A stretch of 20,021 bases of DNA, taken from IMG/VR virus record IMGVR_UViG_3300020169_000927, positions 1-20,021 of that record, one strand, 5' to 3'. The position numbers and the translations under genes were made by a program. Position 1 is the stretch's first letter. Each line of letters starts with the position of its first letter. The notes below the pieces were generated by a model that had not been told where the DNA came from, did no database searches, and saw only the letters and a list, made by a program, of their open reading frames with translations. The stretch is from a virus. Shown piece by piece: positions 1 through 5,748 of this stretch.

Positions 1-218
1 TGTTTCACGATGATCGTGACATTGAGTTTATACAGTTTAAGCGTTGGCTTGAGTCTTTGTATTCTTCTGATATCCTATCATTGGATCACAGAAGTTGTGA
101 GATGATCTCTGATGAACTTGCTGAGAAGATTAATGGTAAGTATCCTAAGCGCGATATAGAGATTACTGTTTCAGAAGATAAAGAAAACGGTGCTACTTCG
201 CGTTATGAAGATGTATAA
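1..218 (+). CDS. queD: QueD-like 6-carboxytetrahydropterin synthase, C-terminal part
   Basis: The reading frame is open from the left edge (first full codon at 3) and ends with TAA at 216-218, leaving 71 residues of a protein whose start lies outside the window. The fragment follows the C-terminal half of QueD/6-pyruvoyl-tetrahydropterin synthase proteins: a helix beginning EFIQFKRWLESL, then an LDH motif (the catalytic Asp-His pair of the family), then SCEMISDELAEKI, which matches the family's TSE helix with the pterin-binding Glu, and finally a beta strand leading to ENGATSRY. The loop between LDH and SCE is much shorter than in E. coli QueD. QueD makes carboxytetrahydropterin on the route to preQ0. 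A DpdA-like transglycosylase two genes downstream supports this reading. The call rests on remembered alignment only; the catalytic Cys and zinc histidines would lie upstream of the window. Confidence 0.55.
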   Translation, partial: FHDDRDIEFIQFKRWLESLYSSDILSLDHRSCEMISDELAEKINGKYPKRDIEITVSEDKENGATSRYEDV

Positions 219-221
219 ATA
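214..221 (+). promoter_or_regulatory. T4-type late promoter octamer
   Basis: TATAAATA matches exactly the -10 consensus of T4 late promoters, which are read by the gp55 sigma factor and need no -35 box. It overlaps the stop codon of the QueD-like gene and lies about 40 bases before the head-protein candidate at 262. No sigma70 -35 box is visible at the right distance. Late timing fits a virion protein. Confidence 0.55.
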
Positions 222-261
222 AGACTGTATATACAAACTTAATCTTATGGGATCCAATAAC

Positions 262-492
262 ATGCAAGCATTTAAAAACCACATGCTTACTGAAGACGCT
301 GTCAAAGCGGCTAAAGCTAAGCTCAAGCCTATGAAGGGCAAAGAGGTTTCTTTCACACACCAAGCAAGCGGTAAGAAGATTACTGGAACATACCAAGGTA
401 TGAAACAAATGGGTGGTCGTTCTTACGCACACGTTGATACAGGCAAAGACGCACATCGCGTTCCACCTCATCACATTCACCAAGCCCAGTAG
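262..492 (+). CDS. Small basic protein with capsid-targeting N-terminus, candidate internal head protein
   Basis: I choose ATG 262 rather than the in-frame ATG at 247, giving 76 residues that begin MQAFKNHMLTE. This resembles the capsid-targeting peptide of T4 internal proteins (MKTYQEFIAE), which the gp21 prohead protease cuts after an (I/L)-x-E motif; here L-T-E is at residues 9-11. The remaining 65 residues are rich in Lys and His and contain SGKKITGTY and VPPHHIHQ, compatible with DNA packaged in the head, but I do not recognise the mature part. A TATAAATA late octamer lies upstream and a hairpin terminator downstream, so the gene is a one-gene late unit between two deazaguanine genes. 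The Shine-Dalgarno is weak for either start. Other processed virion proteins also carry this kind of N-terminus, so internal protein is an inference. Confidence 0.5.
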   Translation: MQAFKNHMLTEDAVKAAKAKLKPMKGKEVSFTHQASGKKITGTYQGMKQMGGRSYAHVDTGKDAHRVPPHHIHQAQ

Positions 493-519
493 ACTTTTTA
501 TTTGATTTGATGTATAATT

Positions 520-550
520 ATAGGCAGAGTTAGTCTCTGCCTATTTTCTT
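520..550 (+). terminator. Rho-independent terminator
   Basis: A perfect 10-bp stem (520-529 with 535-544) closes a 5-base loop and runs into a T-rich tail at 544-550. It ends the transcript of the small head-protein candidate just before the DpdA-like gene. Confidence 0.75.
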
Positions 551-566
551 AAACTATGGAGTTATT

Positions 567-1430
567 ATGACTGAATTTGCACACATCACGCCAACGGCGT
601 ACCTTGATCTGTTCGCAGCAGATCGCCCTTTCCATTTAACACTAGCTCATTTAATTGAAGAAGATCCTGTGTATACTGATTGGTATGCTCAACGAGATAA
701 GTCTCGGGGTCTGTCTCCTTATGTAAATGTTATGGACAACTCAGCATTTGAGATGTATAAGCAAGGACGTGAGATGTATCCGTCCGATAAGCTAATCGAG
801 ATGGGTACTAAAGTTGGGGCAGACTATATTGTTATGTCTGACTACCCTGGCCAACCTTCACAAGTAACTATTGACAAAGCTATTGAGATGGCTCCTGAAC
901 TACGTGAAGCAGGCTTTGGAACATTCTTTGTACCACAATCACGTGAGGGTGATCTAGAAGATCTAATTGATGCTTTTGATTGGGCTGCTGAGTCTGAGCA
1001 TGTAGACTACATTGGTGTCTCTATTCTAGCTGTACCTATTGCGTATGGTGTTGAGAAAGACAATAAGCTACAACGTTTCTTATCTCGCTGGAAGTTCATG
1101 CAAGAGTTAGAAATTCGTGGTATCTTAGATAAGATTAAAAATAATGGTAAGAAGATTCACTTCCTGGGTATGGTAGATGGCCCTAACGAATGTTCTCTTA
1201 TACAAGACTACTTGTGGGCTGTTGACTCATGGGATAGTTCTGCAGCTGTATGGGCTGGTATGTGTAACATCTCATTTGATAACTCACCGTCTGGATTAAT
1301 TGATGGTAAGAATGAAATAGAGGTTGACTTTGATCATAAAGTAGGGGATATTGCTAACATTGCATTAGCAATGAAGAATATGAAATATATTGATGATCAA
1401 CTACCTAATGGAGCAATCTATGACTATTGA
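567..1430 (+). CDS. dpdA: DpdA-like DNA deazaguanine transglycosylase (TGT superfamily)
   Basis: This 287-residue protein has the landmarks of the tRNA-guanine transglycosylase fold. DNSAFE at 57-62 replaces the DSGGFQ motif holding the catalytic Asp; ADYIVMSDYPG at 85-95 is a core strand; IHFLGMVDGP at 197-206 corresponds to the YLMGVG strand of TGT; and AVDSWDSS at 218-225 aligns with the region of the nucleophilic Asp. Phage DpdA enzymes swap guanine in DNA for preQ0-type 7-deazaguanines, which blocks host restriction. The length fits the phage DpdA group better than tRNA TGT (about 375 residues), and I see no Cys-rich zinc site. The start has a GGAG Shine-Dalgarno 7 bases upstream. The QueD-like gene just before it would supply precursor. 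tRNA rather than DNA as substrate cannot be excluded from sequence. Confidence 0.7.
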   Translation: MTEFAHITPTAYLDLFAADRPFHLTLAHLIEEDPVYTDWYAQRDKSRGLSPYVNVMDNSAFEMYKQGREMYPSDKLIEMGTKVGADYIVMSDYPGQPSQVTIDKAIEMAPELREAGFGTFFVPQSREGDLEDLIDAFDWAAESEHVDYIGVSILAVPIAYGVEKDNKLQRFLSRWKFMQELEIRGILDKIKNNGKKIHFLGMVDGPNECSLIQDYLWAVDSWDSSAAVWAGMCNISFDNSPSGLIDGKNEIEVDFDHKVGDIANIALAMKNMKYIDDQLPNGAIYDY

Positions 1431-1695
1431 GTATAAACGTAACGAAGATGTAATTATTAAAGGTATTCAACAGTATGTTGATGCTACTTACTCACAACAC
1501 TACGCTGGTAAGAATAACCGTGATGTTGTTGATGATTGGGAAGACTGTGGTATTGCTAAAGAAGCATTCATGTCTAATATCATTAAGTATGCAAAGAGAT
1601 TTGGTAAGAAGGATGGAGACAATCCTAAAGATATTATGAAGATTATTCACTACTCTATATTCTTGCTTAACGAGTTGGATAATAAAAATGACTGA
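1420..1695 (+). CDS. DUF3310-like small phage protein
   Basis: The start is ATG 1420, preceded by GGAG at 1410-1413, and overlaps the end of dpdA by 11 bases; an in-frame ATG at 1390 lies deep in dpdA and is unlikely. The 91-residue product has a charged DVVDDWED segment, then FMSNIIKYAKRFGKKDGD at about 50-67 and IMKIIHYSIFLLNEL at 72-86. This follows the layout of the DUF3310 family (an N-IKYI-R-GKK motif followed by an I-YL helix), common in phage early regions and sometimes called nucleotide kinase without good evidence. Its position between DNA-modification and nucleotide genes suggests a metabolic role. The function is unknown. Confidence 0.5.
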   Translation: MTIEYKRNEDVIIKGIQQYVDATYSQHYAGKNNRDVVDDWEDCGIAKEAFMSNIIKYAKRFGKKDGDNPKDIMKIIHYSIFLLNELDNKND

Positions 1696-1945
1696 TGAAA
1701 CATACAAACTCGGTAGACCATACAAATGGATTGAGAATATTGAACGTGAAGTCACTGATGAGCTCTGGGAAGACATTAAAGGATTCTTTGATGTTGAAGA
1801 AGTTACAGATTTAACGGAAGATAACATTCATGAGATCCAAGCATATCGTGATGAGATAGAAGATGATGGTTACTTAGATATCCTCAGAATGGGACTTAGT
1901 AATATAATTAACTGGTGGGAGAACGAAACACATGTCGATGATTAA
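1688..1945 (+). CDS. Hypothetical acidic protein
   Basis: An 85-residue acidic protein that I do not recognise. It begins within the end of the previous gene (8-base overlap) and its last 14 bases overlap the dUTPase-fold gene, so translation is probably coupled. It is rich in Asp and Glu, with no signal peptide, membrane segment or cysteine, and looks mainly helical, ending in a Trp-rich stretch (INWWENE). Small acidic proteins like this are common in phage early regions, sometimes as inhibitors of host enzymes, but nothing here identifies a target. Confidence 0.6.
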   Translation: MTDETYKLGRPYKWIENIEREVTDELWEDIKGFFDVEEVTDLTEDNIHEIQAYRDEIEDDGYLDILRMGLSNIINWWENETHVDD

Positions 1946-2429
1946 TATTGGGGGCACCAAAGCTCGCAGTTCATTAACTAGTATTCAAGATGGAGATGTT
2001 CAGCCTAATGCTGTTGATCTTCGATTGGGTAAGGTGATGAAAATAAACAATAGTGCTTTTACTATTGATGAAGATAAAAAGATCCATCGAGGATCTGATG
2101 ATATACCTATTCATTCGGATGGGTATTATTATCTTGAACCTGGATCATATGAAGTGATTATGGAGAATCAAATTGATGTGGGACCTAACGAAGCAGGGTT
2201 TGTGATTACTCGCAGTACTCTCAACCGTAATGGTTGTTTCCTTACTTCTGGATTATACGATACTGGATACAAAGGTGTTATGGCTGGCGTTCTTCATGTT
2301 AATTGTGGTACTATGCGTATCAAACCTGGTACACGTGTAGGTCAATATCTATGCTTTGATGCTGAGTCTCTAAGCAGCTATGATGGTGACTATGGTACTG
2401 GTAAAGATCACGATACAAAGTATGCATAA
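1932..2429 (+). CDS. dUTPase / dCTP deaminase-fold nucleotide enzyme
   Basis: The 165-residue protein carries the trimeric dUTPase/dCTP-deaminase motifs in order: QPNAVDLRLG at 24-33, TRSTLNRNG at 93-101, LYDTGYKG at 108-115 followed by VLHVN at 120-124, and PGTRVGQYL at 132-140. QPNAVDLRLG is typical of dCTP deaminases, but the third motif reads like a dUTPase (D-x-x-Y-x-G then V-L-x-x-N), and the catalytic Glu that deaminases carry in their LE strand is not seen. I therefore favour dUTP hydrolysis over dCTP deamination. Either activity would keep uracil out of phage DNA or feed dTMP synthesis. GGGAG at 1917-1921 serves ATG 1932; ATG 1938 is a possible alternative. It is followed by a TAATG-coupled gene. 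Confidence 0.75.
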   Translation: MSMINIGGTKARSSLTSIQDGDVQPNAVDLRLGKVMKINNSAFTIDEDKKIHRGSDDIPIHSDGYYYLEPGSYEVIMENQIDVGPNEAGFVITRSTLNRNGCFLTSGLYDTGYKGVMAGVLHVNCGTMRIKPGTRVGQYLCFDAESLSSYDGDYGTGKDHDTKYA

Positions 2430-2662
2430 TGTTTACTGTTGAGATGGAAGAAGACGAAACTCTAATTACAGTAATGGATACATCCGATCAATTTGAAGAT
2501 CTATCAGTATTACTGTATGACGATTATTGCCATATAAGACAATGGAGTGAAGAGGAAGATGACTTTATCGTTCTCACCATGACTTCCGAAATGTACTATA
2601 AACTAATGAAGTCTTGGACTCAAGCAAGTGGTGCATATGTCATAGACAAGAGAGTAGTATGA
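2429..2662 (+). CDS. Hypothetical acidic protein
   Basis: This 77-residue protein is coupled at both ends: its ATG shares a base with the upstream TAA, and its TGA overlaps the next ATG. The N-terminal part is strongly acidic (VEMEEDETLI, SEEEDDF) with alternating hydrophobic residues suggesting short beta strands, followed by an amphipathic segment MYYKLMKSW. It has no signal, membrane span or recognised motif. It lies between two nucleotide-metabolism enzymes. Confidence 0.6.
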   Translation: MFTVEMEEDETLITVMDTSDQFEDLSVLLYDDYCHIRQWSEEEDDFIVLTMTSEMYYKLMKSWTQASGAYVIDKRVV

Positions 2663-3072
2663 AAGTAGGTTTTACTTGCAGTGCCTTTGATCTGCTTCAC
2701 GCAGGACACGTACAAATGCTGCGTGAAGCTAAAGATCAATGTGAATATTTGATATGTGGTCTTCAGATAGATCCTAGTCACGATAGACCAGATAAGAATG
2801 CGCCTATTCAAACAATTGTTGAACGCTACGCTCAGCTCAATGCTGTTAAGTATGTTGATGAGATCATTCCATATCAAACAGAAGGTGATCTAGAAGACAT
2901 ATTGAATATGTTAGATATTGATGTAAGAGTTATAGGTGAAGAATATAAAGATGGTAAGTTCACAGGTAGAGCCACTTGTGCTAAACGTGGGATTGAGCTA
3001 TACTTTAATAAAAGAGATCACAGATTTAGTTCTAGCGATTTACGCAAAAGAGTTTGCAAAAATACAAATTAG
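2659..3072 (+). CDS. Cytidylyltransferase-like nucleotidyltransferase
   Basis: I place the start at ATG 2659, in a 4-base ATGA overlap with the previous gene; a longer frame from 2614 only adds residues read from that gene. The 137-residue protein has the nucleotidyltransferase signature FDLLHAGHV at 10-18 (the HxGH motif that binds CTP or ATP phosphates) and RFSSSDLRKR at 122-131, equivalent to the family's C-terminal S-x-LR-R motif. Length and the central VDEIIPY and IDVRVIGEEY strands fit glycerol-3-phosphate cytidylyltransferase-like enzymes (TagD/RfaE-C type). The substrate could be a sugar phosphate, glycerol phosphate or another alcohol phosphate. No partner gene in the window fixes the pathway. 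A strong promoter for the next gene begins 4 bases after the stop. Confidence 0.75.
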   Translation: MKVGFTCSAFDLLHAGHVQMLREAKDQCEYLICGLQIDPSHDRPDKNAPIQTIVERYAQLNAVKYVDEIIPYQTEGDLEDILNMLDIDVRVIGEEYKDGKFTGRATCAKRGIELYFNKRDHRFSSSDLRKRVCKNTN

Positions 3073-3075
3073 CTG

Positions 3076-3104
3076 TTGACTTTATGTTTACTTTGGTGTA
3101 TAAA
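3076..3104 (+). promoter_or_regulatory. Sigma70-like promoter
   Basis: TTGACT at 3076-3081 and TATAAA at 3099-3104 are separated by exactly 17 bases. The flanking CTGTTGACTT is nearly identical to the promoters at 3651 and 4772. It drives the HAD nucleotidase gene, whose ATG lies about 30 bases further on. Confidence 0.8.
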
Positions 3105-3134
3105 GGGGGCAACAACTAATAAAGGAATTATATT

Positions 3135-3647
3135 ATGAAATTATACTTAGACATGGACGGAGTTATAGCTGACTTCTTTAAAGGACTTCAAGAAGAATAC
3201 AATGTTAAGCATTGGAAAGATCTGGATAATCCTGCTGGTGCTGTAGACAAACTACAGTATACAAACTACTTCAATACACTTGAACTATTTCCAACATCGC
3301 AAACTCTCGTAGATGCTGTTAGAGATATAGCTGGTAAGAACTATGGTATTTGTAGCTCACCTTTACGTAACGATATGCAGAATAGCAGTTACTGGAAAAG
3401 AGTGTGGTTAGAAAGACATGACTTCATGCCTACTATCCCTAACCTAATCTTTACAGGTAACAAGCATAGATATGCTGTTGATAGTTTAACTGGTCATTAC
3501 AACATCCTAGTTGATGATAAACCTAGCAACATCGCTGAGTGGGAAAATGCTGGTGGTCTTGGCTTTCTATATCAAGCTAATCAAGATAGCGTAGAAGATC
3601 TAATTGCAAACTTGCAAGAATCTTTTAATGATAATAGTCGATATTAA
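3135..3647 (+). CDS. HAD-family 5'(3')-deoxyribonucleotidase
   Basis: The 170-residue protein has the full HAD motif set of the small deoxyribonucleotidase group: YLDMDGVIADF at 4-14 (nucleophile D6, acid D8), a Ser motif SSPLRND at 74-80, a Lys at 110 in FTGNKHRYAV, and LVDDKPSNIAEWENAGG at 125-141 with the acidic pair D127-D128. Enzymes of this group remove phosphate from dNMPs and are common in T4-like phages. It has its own promoter at 3076 and an AAAGGA Shine-Dalgarno, and is followed by another promoter, so it forms a single-gene unit. Specificity for dUMP/dTMP or other nucleotides cannot be read from the sequence. Confidence 0.85.
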   Translation: MKLYLDMDGVIADFFKGLQEEYNVKHWKDLDNPAGAVDKLQYTNYFNTLELFPTSQTLVDAVRDIAGKNYGICSSPLRNDMQNSSYWKRVWLERHDFMPTIPNLIFTGNKHRYAVDSLTGHYNILVDDKPSNIAEWENAGGLGFLYQANQDSVEDLIANLQESFNDNSRY

Positions 3648-3650
3648 CTG

Positions 3651-3679
3651 TTGACTTCTGTTCAACAATGTAGTATAAC
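3651..3679 (+). promoter_or_regulatory. Sigma70-like promoter
   Basis: TTGACT at 3651-3656 and TATAAC at 3674-3679 with a 17-base spacer, beginning 3 bases after the HAD gene stop. It serves the small-gene operon starting at 3707. The AACTGTTGAC context is shared with the promoter at 4772. Confidence 0.8.
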
Positions 3680-3706
3680 TATTATATCAACAAGAGGAAA
3701 TATATT

Positions 3707-3958
3707 ATGACTTATGAAGCTAAAAGTGAAATCGAAGACAAAGTAATCGCAATGTTCTTAAAAGCAGTTGCTAGCCCAGAAAACAAAGATATTAATGAAG
3801 TTGATGGTATCAACTGGAACTTTGTAGATGCTGATATACACATTGATGTTCAGCAAGCTGGTCTTGAACTACATTTTGACCTAGCTGACTTTGTTGAAGG
3901 TTTGATCGAAGAGCTTCTTGAGTTTGGTGAAGTTGAACTTAACACAGAGGCTGCTTAA
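3707..3958 (+). CDS. Hypothetical acidic protein
   Basis: First gene of a three-gene operon behind the promoter at 3651, with an AGAGGAAA Shine-Dalgarno. The 83-residue product is strongly acidic, with a helical N-terminus (SEIEDKVIAMFLKAV), a central beta-rich stretch (HIDVQQAGLELHF) and an acidic C-terminus (EELLEFGEVELN). There are no cysteines, membrane spans or known motifs. Its stop overlaps the start of the SWIM-like gene. I do not recognise the family. Confidence 0.65.
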   Translation: MTYEAKSEIEDKVIAMFLKAVASPENKDINEVDGINWNFVDADIHIDVQQAGLELHFDLADFVEGLIEELLEFGEVELNTEAA

Positions 3959-4158
3959 TGTCTTCTAAGTTTTATCACAGCTCGGATAGTATTACCACAA
4001 AAGGCCATTGGGCTGTGGGTACTATCTGGGCTGTTGTCGGTTCAAAGAATAATGTGTATAATATTGAAATGATGGACAGAGGCTTTAACTGTGACTGTCC
4101 TGCTTTCCGTAAGTGTAAGCATATTAAAAGTATAGAAGAGGGATTTGATAATGTCTAA
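3958..4158 (+). CDS. Mini SWIM zinc-finger protein
   Basis: A 66-residue protein translated from a TAATG overlap with the upstream gene. Its C-terminal half reads FNCDCPAFRKCKHIKSI, giving C45-x-C47, C53 and H55. This is the CxC-xn-CxH pattern of SWIM zinc fingers, preceded by the usual beta hairpin (VGSKNNVYNIEMMDRG). SWIM domains bind DNA or proteins and are normally part of larger proteins such as helicases or transposases; here the finger is nearly the whole protein. It could act as a small DNA- or protein-binding regulator. The motif is clear and the role unknown. Confidence 0.7.
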   Translation: MSSKFYHSSDSITTKGHWAVGTIWAVVGSKNNVYNIEMMDRGFNCDCPAFRKCKHIKSIEEGFDNV

Positions 4159-4366
4159 TCAACGTATGGGTAAGACCCACAAAGCAGCTGCTAACGATGG
4201 TACTGGTGAAATGAAGCTACGGATATTCTTCCGTAAGGCTGCAGAACTTATGGAACCTGAGTCAGATGCTCAGTTCTACTTCGAGCAGATTGTAGAACAT
4301 ATTAATAATGGTGGAAACTTGAATACCGATGACTCTAAAGCTATCGGTCGTATTCTAGGAGTCTAA
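4151..4366 (+). CDS. Hypothetical small protein
   Basis: I take ATG 4151, which has AGAGGG 8 bases upstream, rather than ATG 4145. The product is 71 residues, with a basic N-terminus (MSNQRMGKTHKAAAND) and a predicted helical remainder (MKLRIFFRKAAELM, AQFYFEQIVEHI, DDSKAIGRILGV). It overlaps the SWIM-like gene by 8 bases and meets the leftward EF-hand gene tail-to-tail with a 4-base overlap; no terminator hairpin is visible between them. I do not recognise the family. Confidence 0.6.
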   Translation: MSNQRMGKTHKAAANDGTGEMKLRIFFRKAAELMEPESDAQFYFEQIVEHINNGGNLNTDDSKAIGRILGV

Positions 4367-4731
4367 ACTTTCTTTGCAGGTGCTGGAGCAGACTTGCTCT
4401 TTGCATATGCATTACCACCAAAGAATGCTGCTACGATTGCGGCTACTGAGACGAAGTAGACAGATGCCATACTCCCAAGTATCTTTGCTGCTTCGCTCAG
4501 TCCTAACCATACAGCTAAAACTACAGCAAATGGATACAACAACATTCCCCACAAAGCAAACCAAGCCATTTTACGCTGTGCATCTCGCATAGCATCTTCA
4601 TCTTGGATCTCCAGTATCTTGCGCTGACGATCTATTTCTTCATCGGTAACATGACCATCGCCATTGAGATCAGCTGATTTGAGCCCGTTTAATGTCTTCA
4701 TTTCTACTCCAAATGAATTTTTAGTTGACAT
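4363..4731 (-). CDS. EF-hand protein with two membrane segments
   Basis: The 122-residue protein has one canonical EF-hand calcium loop at 21-32 (DLNGDGHVTDEE, with D21, N23, D25 and E32 in coordinating positions). Then come a charged helix (DRQRKILEIQDEDAMRD), two hydrophobic segments at about 56-76 and 84-106, and a short Lys-rich tail. It is the only leftward gene in the first 13.9 kb, and a TATAAATA late octamer (4802-4795) points at it. Late expression, two membrane spans and a neighbouring cell-wall hydrolase make a holin or lysis regulator possible. A membrane-bound virion or host-interaction protein is equally possible. The EF-hand and membrane segments are seen directly; the role is inference. 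Confidence 0.65.
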   Translation of the reverse strand: MSTKNSFGVEMKTLNGLKSADLNGDGHVTDEEIDRQRKILEIQDEDAMRDAQRKMAWFALWGMLLYPFAVVLAVWLGLSEAAKILGSMASVYFVSVAAIVAAFFGGNAYAKSKSAPAPAKKV

Positions 4732-4771
4732 AATCTACCCCATTATTATTTAATATATATAAAATTAACTG

Positions 4772-4800
4772 TTGACCTTTGGTCCATTATAGTGTATTTA
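4772..4800 (+). promoter_or_regulatory. Sigma70-like promoter for the SleB gene
   Basis: TTGACC at 4772-4777 and TATTTA at 4795-4800, spacer 17, in the same AACTGTTGACYT context as the promoter at 3651. The expected transcription start falls at about 4806-4808, on the first ATG of the SleB gene. The message would then be leaderless or use an internal start. Confidence 0.6.
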
Positions 4801-4802
4801 TA
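4795..4802 (-). promoter_or_regulatory. T4-type late promoter octamer, leftward
   Basis: TATTTATA on the + strand reads TATAAATA on the - strand, an exact T4 late consensus. It points at the EF-hand gene, whose ATG is at 4731. It overlaps the -10 of the rightward sigma70-like promoter, so the two cannot be occupied at once. Confidence 0.5.
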
Positions 4803-4806
4803 AGGA

Positions 4807-5292
4807 ATGAAAAAGATGGTAATGAACATAACTAGCGGAATTATAACTATGTCTATACTGACAGGGATTACGATGAGTGCTCTAATGTCTCCAGCTGTTG
4901 ACCCGCAAGAACTAGAATGTTTAGCGATGAATATATATCATGAAGCACGTAGTGAACGCGTTGAAGGTCAACTTGCTGTGGCACATGTAACTGCTAATAG
5001 AGTTGCTCATGATAAGTGGGGTTCAACTATATGTGAAGTAGTATACGAACCTAAACAGTTTAGCTGGACTTTCTTATTAGAAGATCACACACCACATGAG
5101 ACTGCTGCATATAAAAAAGCTGAAGTTATTGCTCGTGATGTTTTAATTGGTAATACAGAAGATCCTACATATGGTGCTGTATTCTATCACGCGAGTTATG
5201 TTAATCCATCATGGGTCAAGTATATGGATATTTCTAAAATAATTGGCTCGCATATATTTTACACATGGGATGGAGACTGGAATGCAAATTAA
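4807..5292 (+). CDS. SleB-type cell wall hydrolase, probable endolysin
   Basis: The 161-residue protein has an N-terminal hydrophobic segment (about 7-28) that could be a signal peptide or signal-anchor-release helix, followed by a Hydrolase_2 (SleB/CwlJ) domain. Visible landmarks are LECLAMNIYHEARSE at 36-50 with catalytic Glu 46, LAVAHVTANRV at 56-66, STICEVVYEPKQFSWT at 73-88, and FYHASYVNPSW at 126-136. These enzymes cleave peptidoglycan. With its own export signal, this lysin may need a holin only for timing. ATG 4807 has AAGGA directly upstream, but the promoter at 4772 would start transcription there; ATG 4816, 4822 and 4849 are alternatives. The next gene overlaps its end. Confidence 0.85.
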   Translation: MKKMVMNITSGIITMSILTGITMSALMSPAVDPQELECLAMNIYHEARSERVEGQLAVAHVTANRVAHDKWGSTICEVVYEPKQFSWTFLLEDHTPHETAAYKKAEVIARDVLIGNTEDPTYGAVFYHASYVNPSWVKYMDISKIIGSHIFYTWDGDWNAN

Positions 5293-5473
5293 TCAAGAGT
5301 TGCCTATTGAACTAGAGTGTTGGTTAATCAGACATGGTATATTGGAATCGGAATATGCTCCTGGAGCTCATAGACACGCTCCTATAGCAAGACCGCAACC
5401 TCGTAAGCCCAAAGGCAATACACCCAACCCAGCTTGGATACCCGAGTTTGCAGGACAGGAGCCCCCATTTTGA
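5282..5473 (+). CDS. Hypothetical Pro-rich small protein
   Basis: ATG 5282 has GGAG 6 bases upstream and overlaps the SleB gene by 11 bases; the frame extends further upstream but only inside SleB. The 63-residue product has a short helical N-terminus (INQELPIELECWLIRHGIL) and a Pro/Arg/His-rich C-terminal half ending PAWIPEFAGQEPPF, probably disordered. There is no signal peptide or membrane span, so it does not look like a spanin. Its position just after the lysin suggests a lysis-linked role, but I cannot assign one. Confidence 0.5.
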   Translation: MQINQELPIELECWLIRHGILESEYAPGAHRHAPIARPQPRKPKGNTPNPAWIPEFAGQEPPF

Positions 5474-5661
5474 ATCCATCTAAAAAACAAATAGCTAAGC
5501 TATTCTATTCTGTAAAAGGTCATCTGGTAGATGAGCATAATATGGAACTATGTTATGATAGTTATTTTAAACGGATGTGGGGCAATCATGAATTATGTTA
5601 TCACGAAGAAGGCTTTGAAGAAGCCTATGAGGAGTATTTGAAAGCAAAATCTCCCCTTTGA
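5470..5661 (+). CDS. Hypothetical small protein with TTG start
   Basis: The frame has an upstream ATG at 5434, but that lies inside the previous gene without a ribosome site. I favour TTG 5470: GGAG lies at 5458-5461, and the TTGA overlap with the previous stop is the arrangement used throughout this genome. The 63-residue product (NPSKKQIAKLFYSV at the start, FEEAYEEYLKAKSPL at the end) appears helical and has two cysteines and several Tyr and Trp residues. I see no known domain. A terminator begins 10 bases after its stop and closes the SleB transcript. Confidence 0.5.
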   Translation: MNPSKKQIAKLFYSVKGHLVDEHNMELCYDSYFKRMWGNHELCYHEEGFEEAYEEYLKAKSPL

Positions 5662-5670
5662 TATATAATG

Positions 5671-5703
5671 GTGGTAAAGTGTTGAAACTTTACTACAATT
5701 TTA
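5671..5703 (+). terminator. Rho-independent terminator
   Basis: A 10-bp stem (5671-5680 with 5687-5696, one G-U pair) and a 6-base loop, followed by a short run containing four Ts. It separates the lysis-linked genes from the phosphate permease gene. Confidence 0.65.
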
Positions 5704-5748
5704 ATGTGAGCGACAGTGTTGAAGCTGTCAAGCAAAAAAGGAAACAAA

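Noticed and set aside
490-518. Possible sigma70 promoter (TAGACT, 17 bases, TATAAT) after the head-protein candidate
   Set aside because: The -35 is poor and the predicted start falls inside the terminator stem at 520-544; the match is more likely chance AT content, although it may contribute to dpdA expression.
4374-4592. Rightward open frame opposite the EF-hand gene
   Set aside because: No ribosome site or family features; the leftward frame has a perfect EF-hand and membrane spans.
5664-5669. TATAAT ahead of the permease gene
   Set aside because: The only TTGA-like -35 (5638) would need a 20-base spacer, and the site lies directly before the terminator hairpin.
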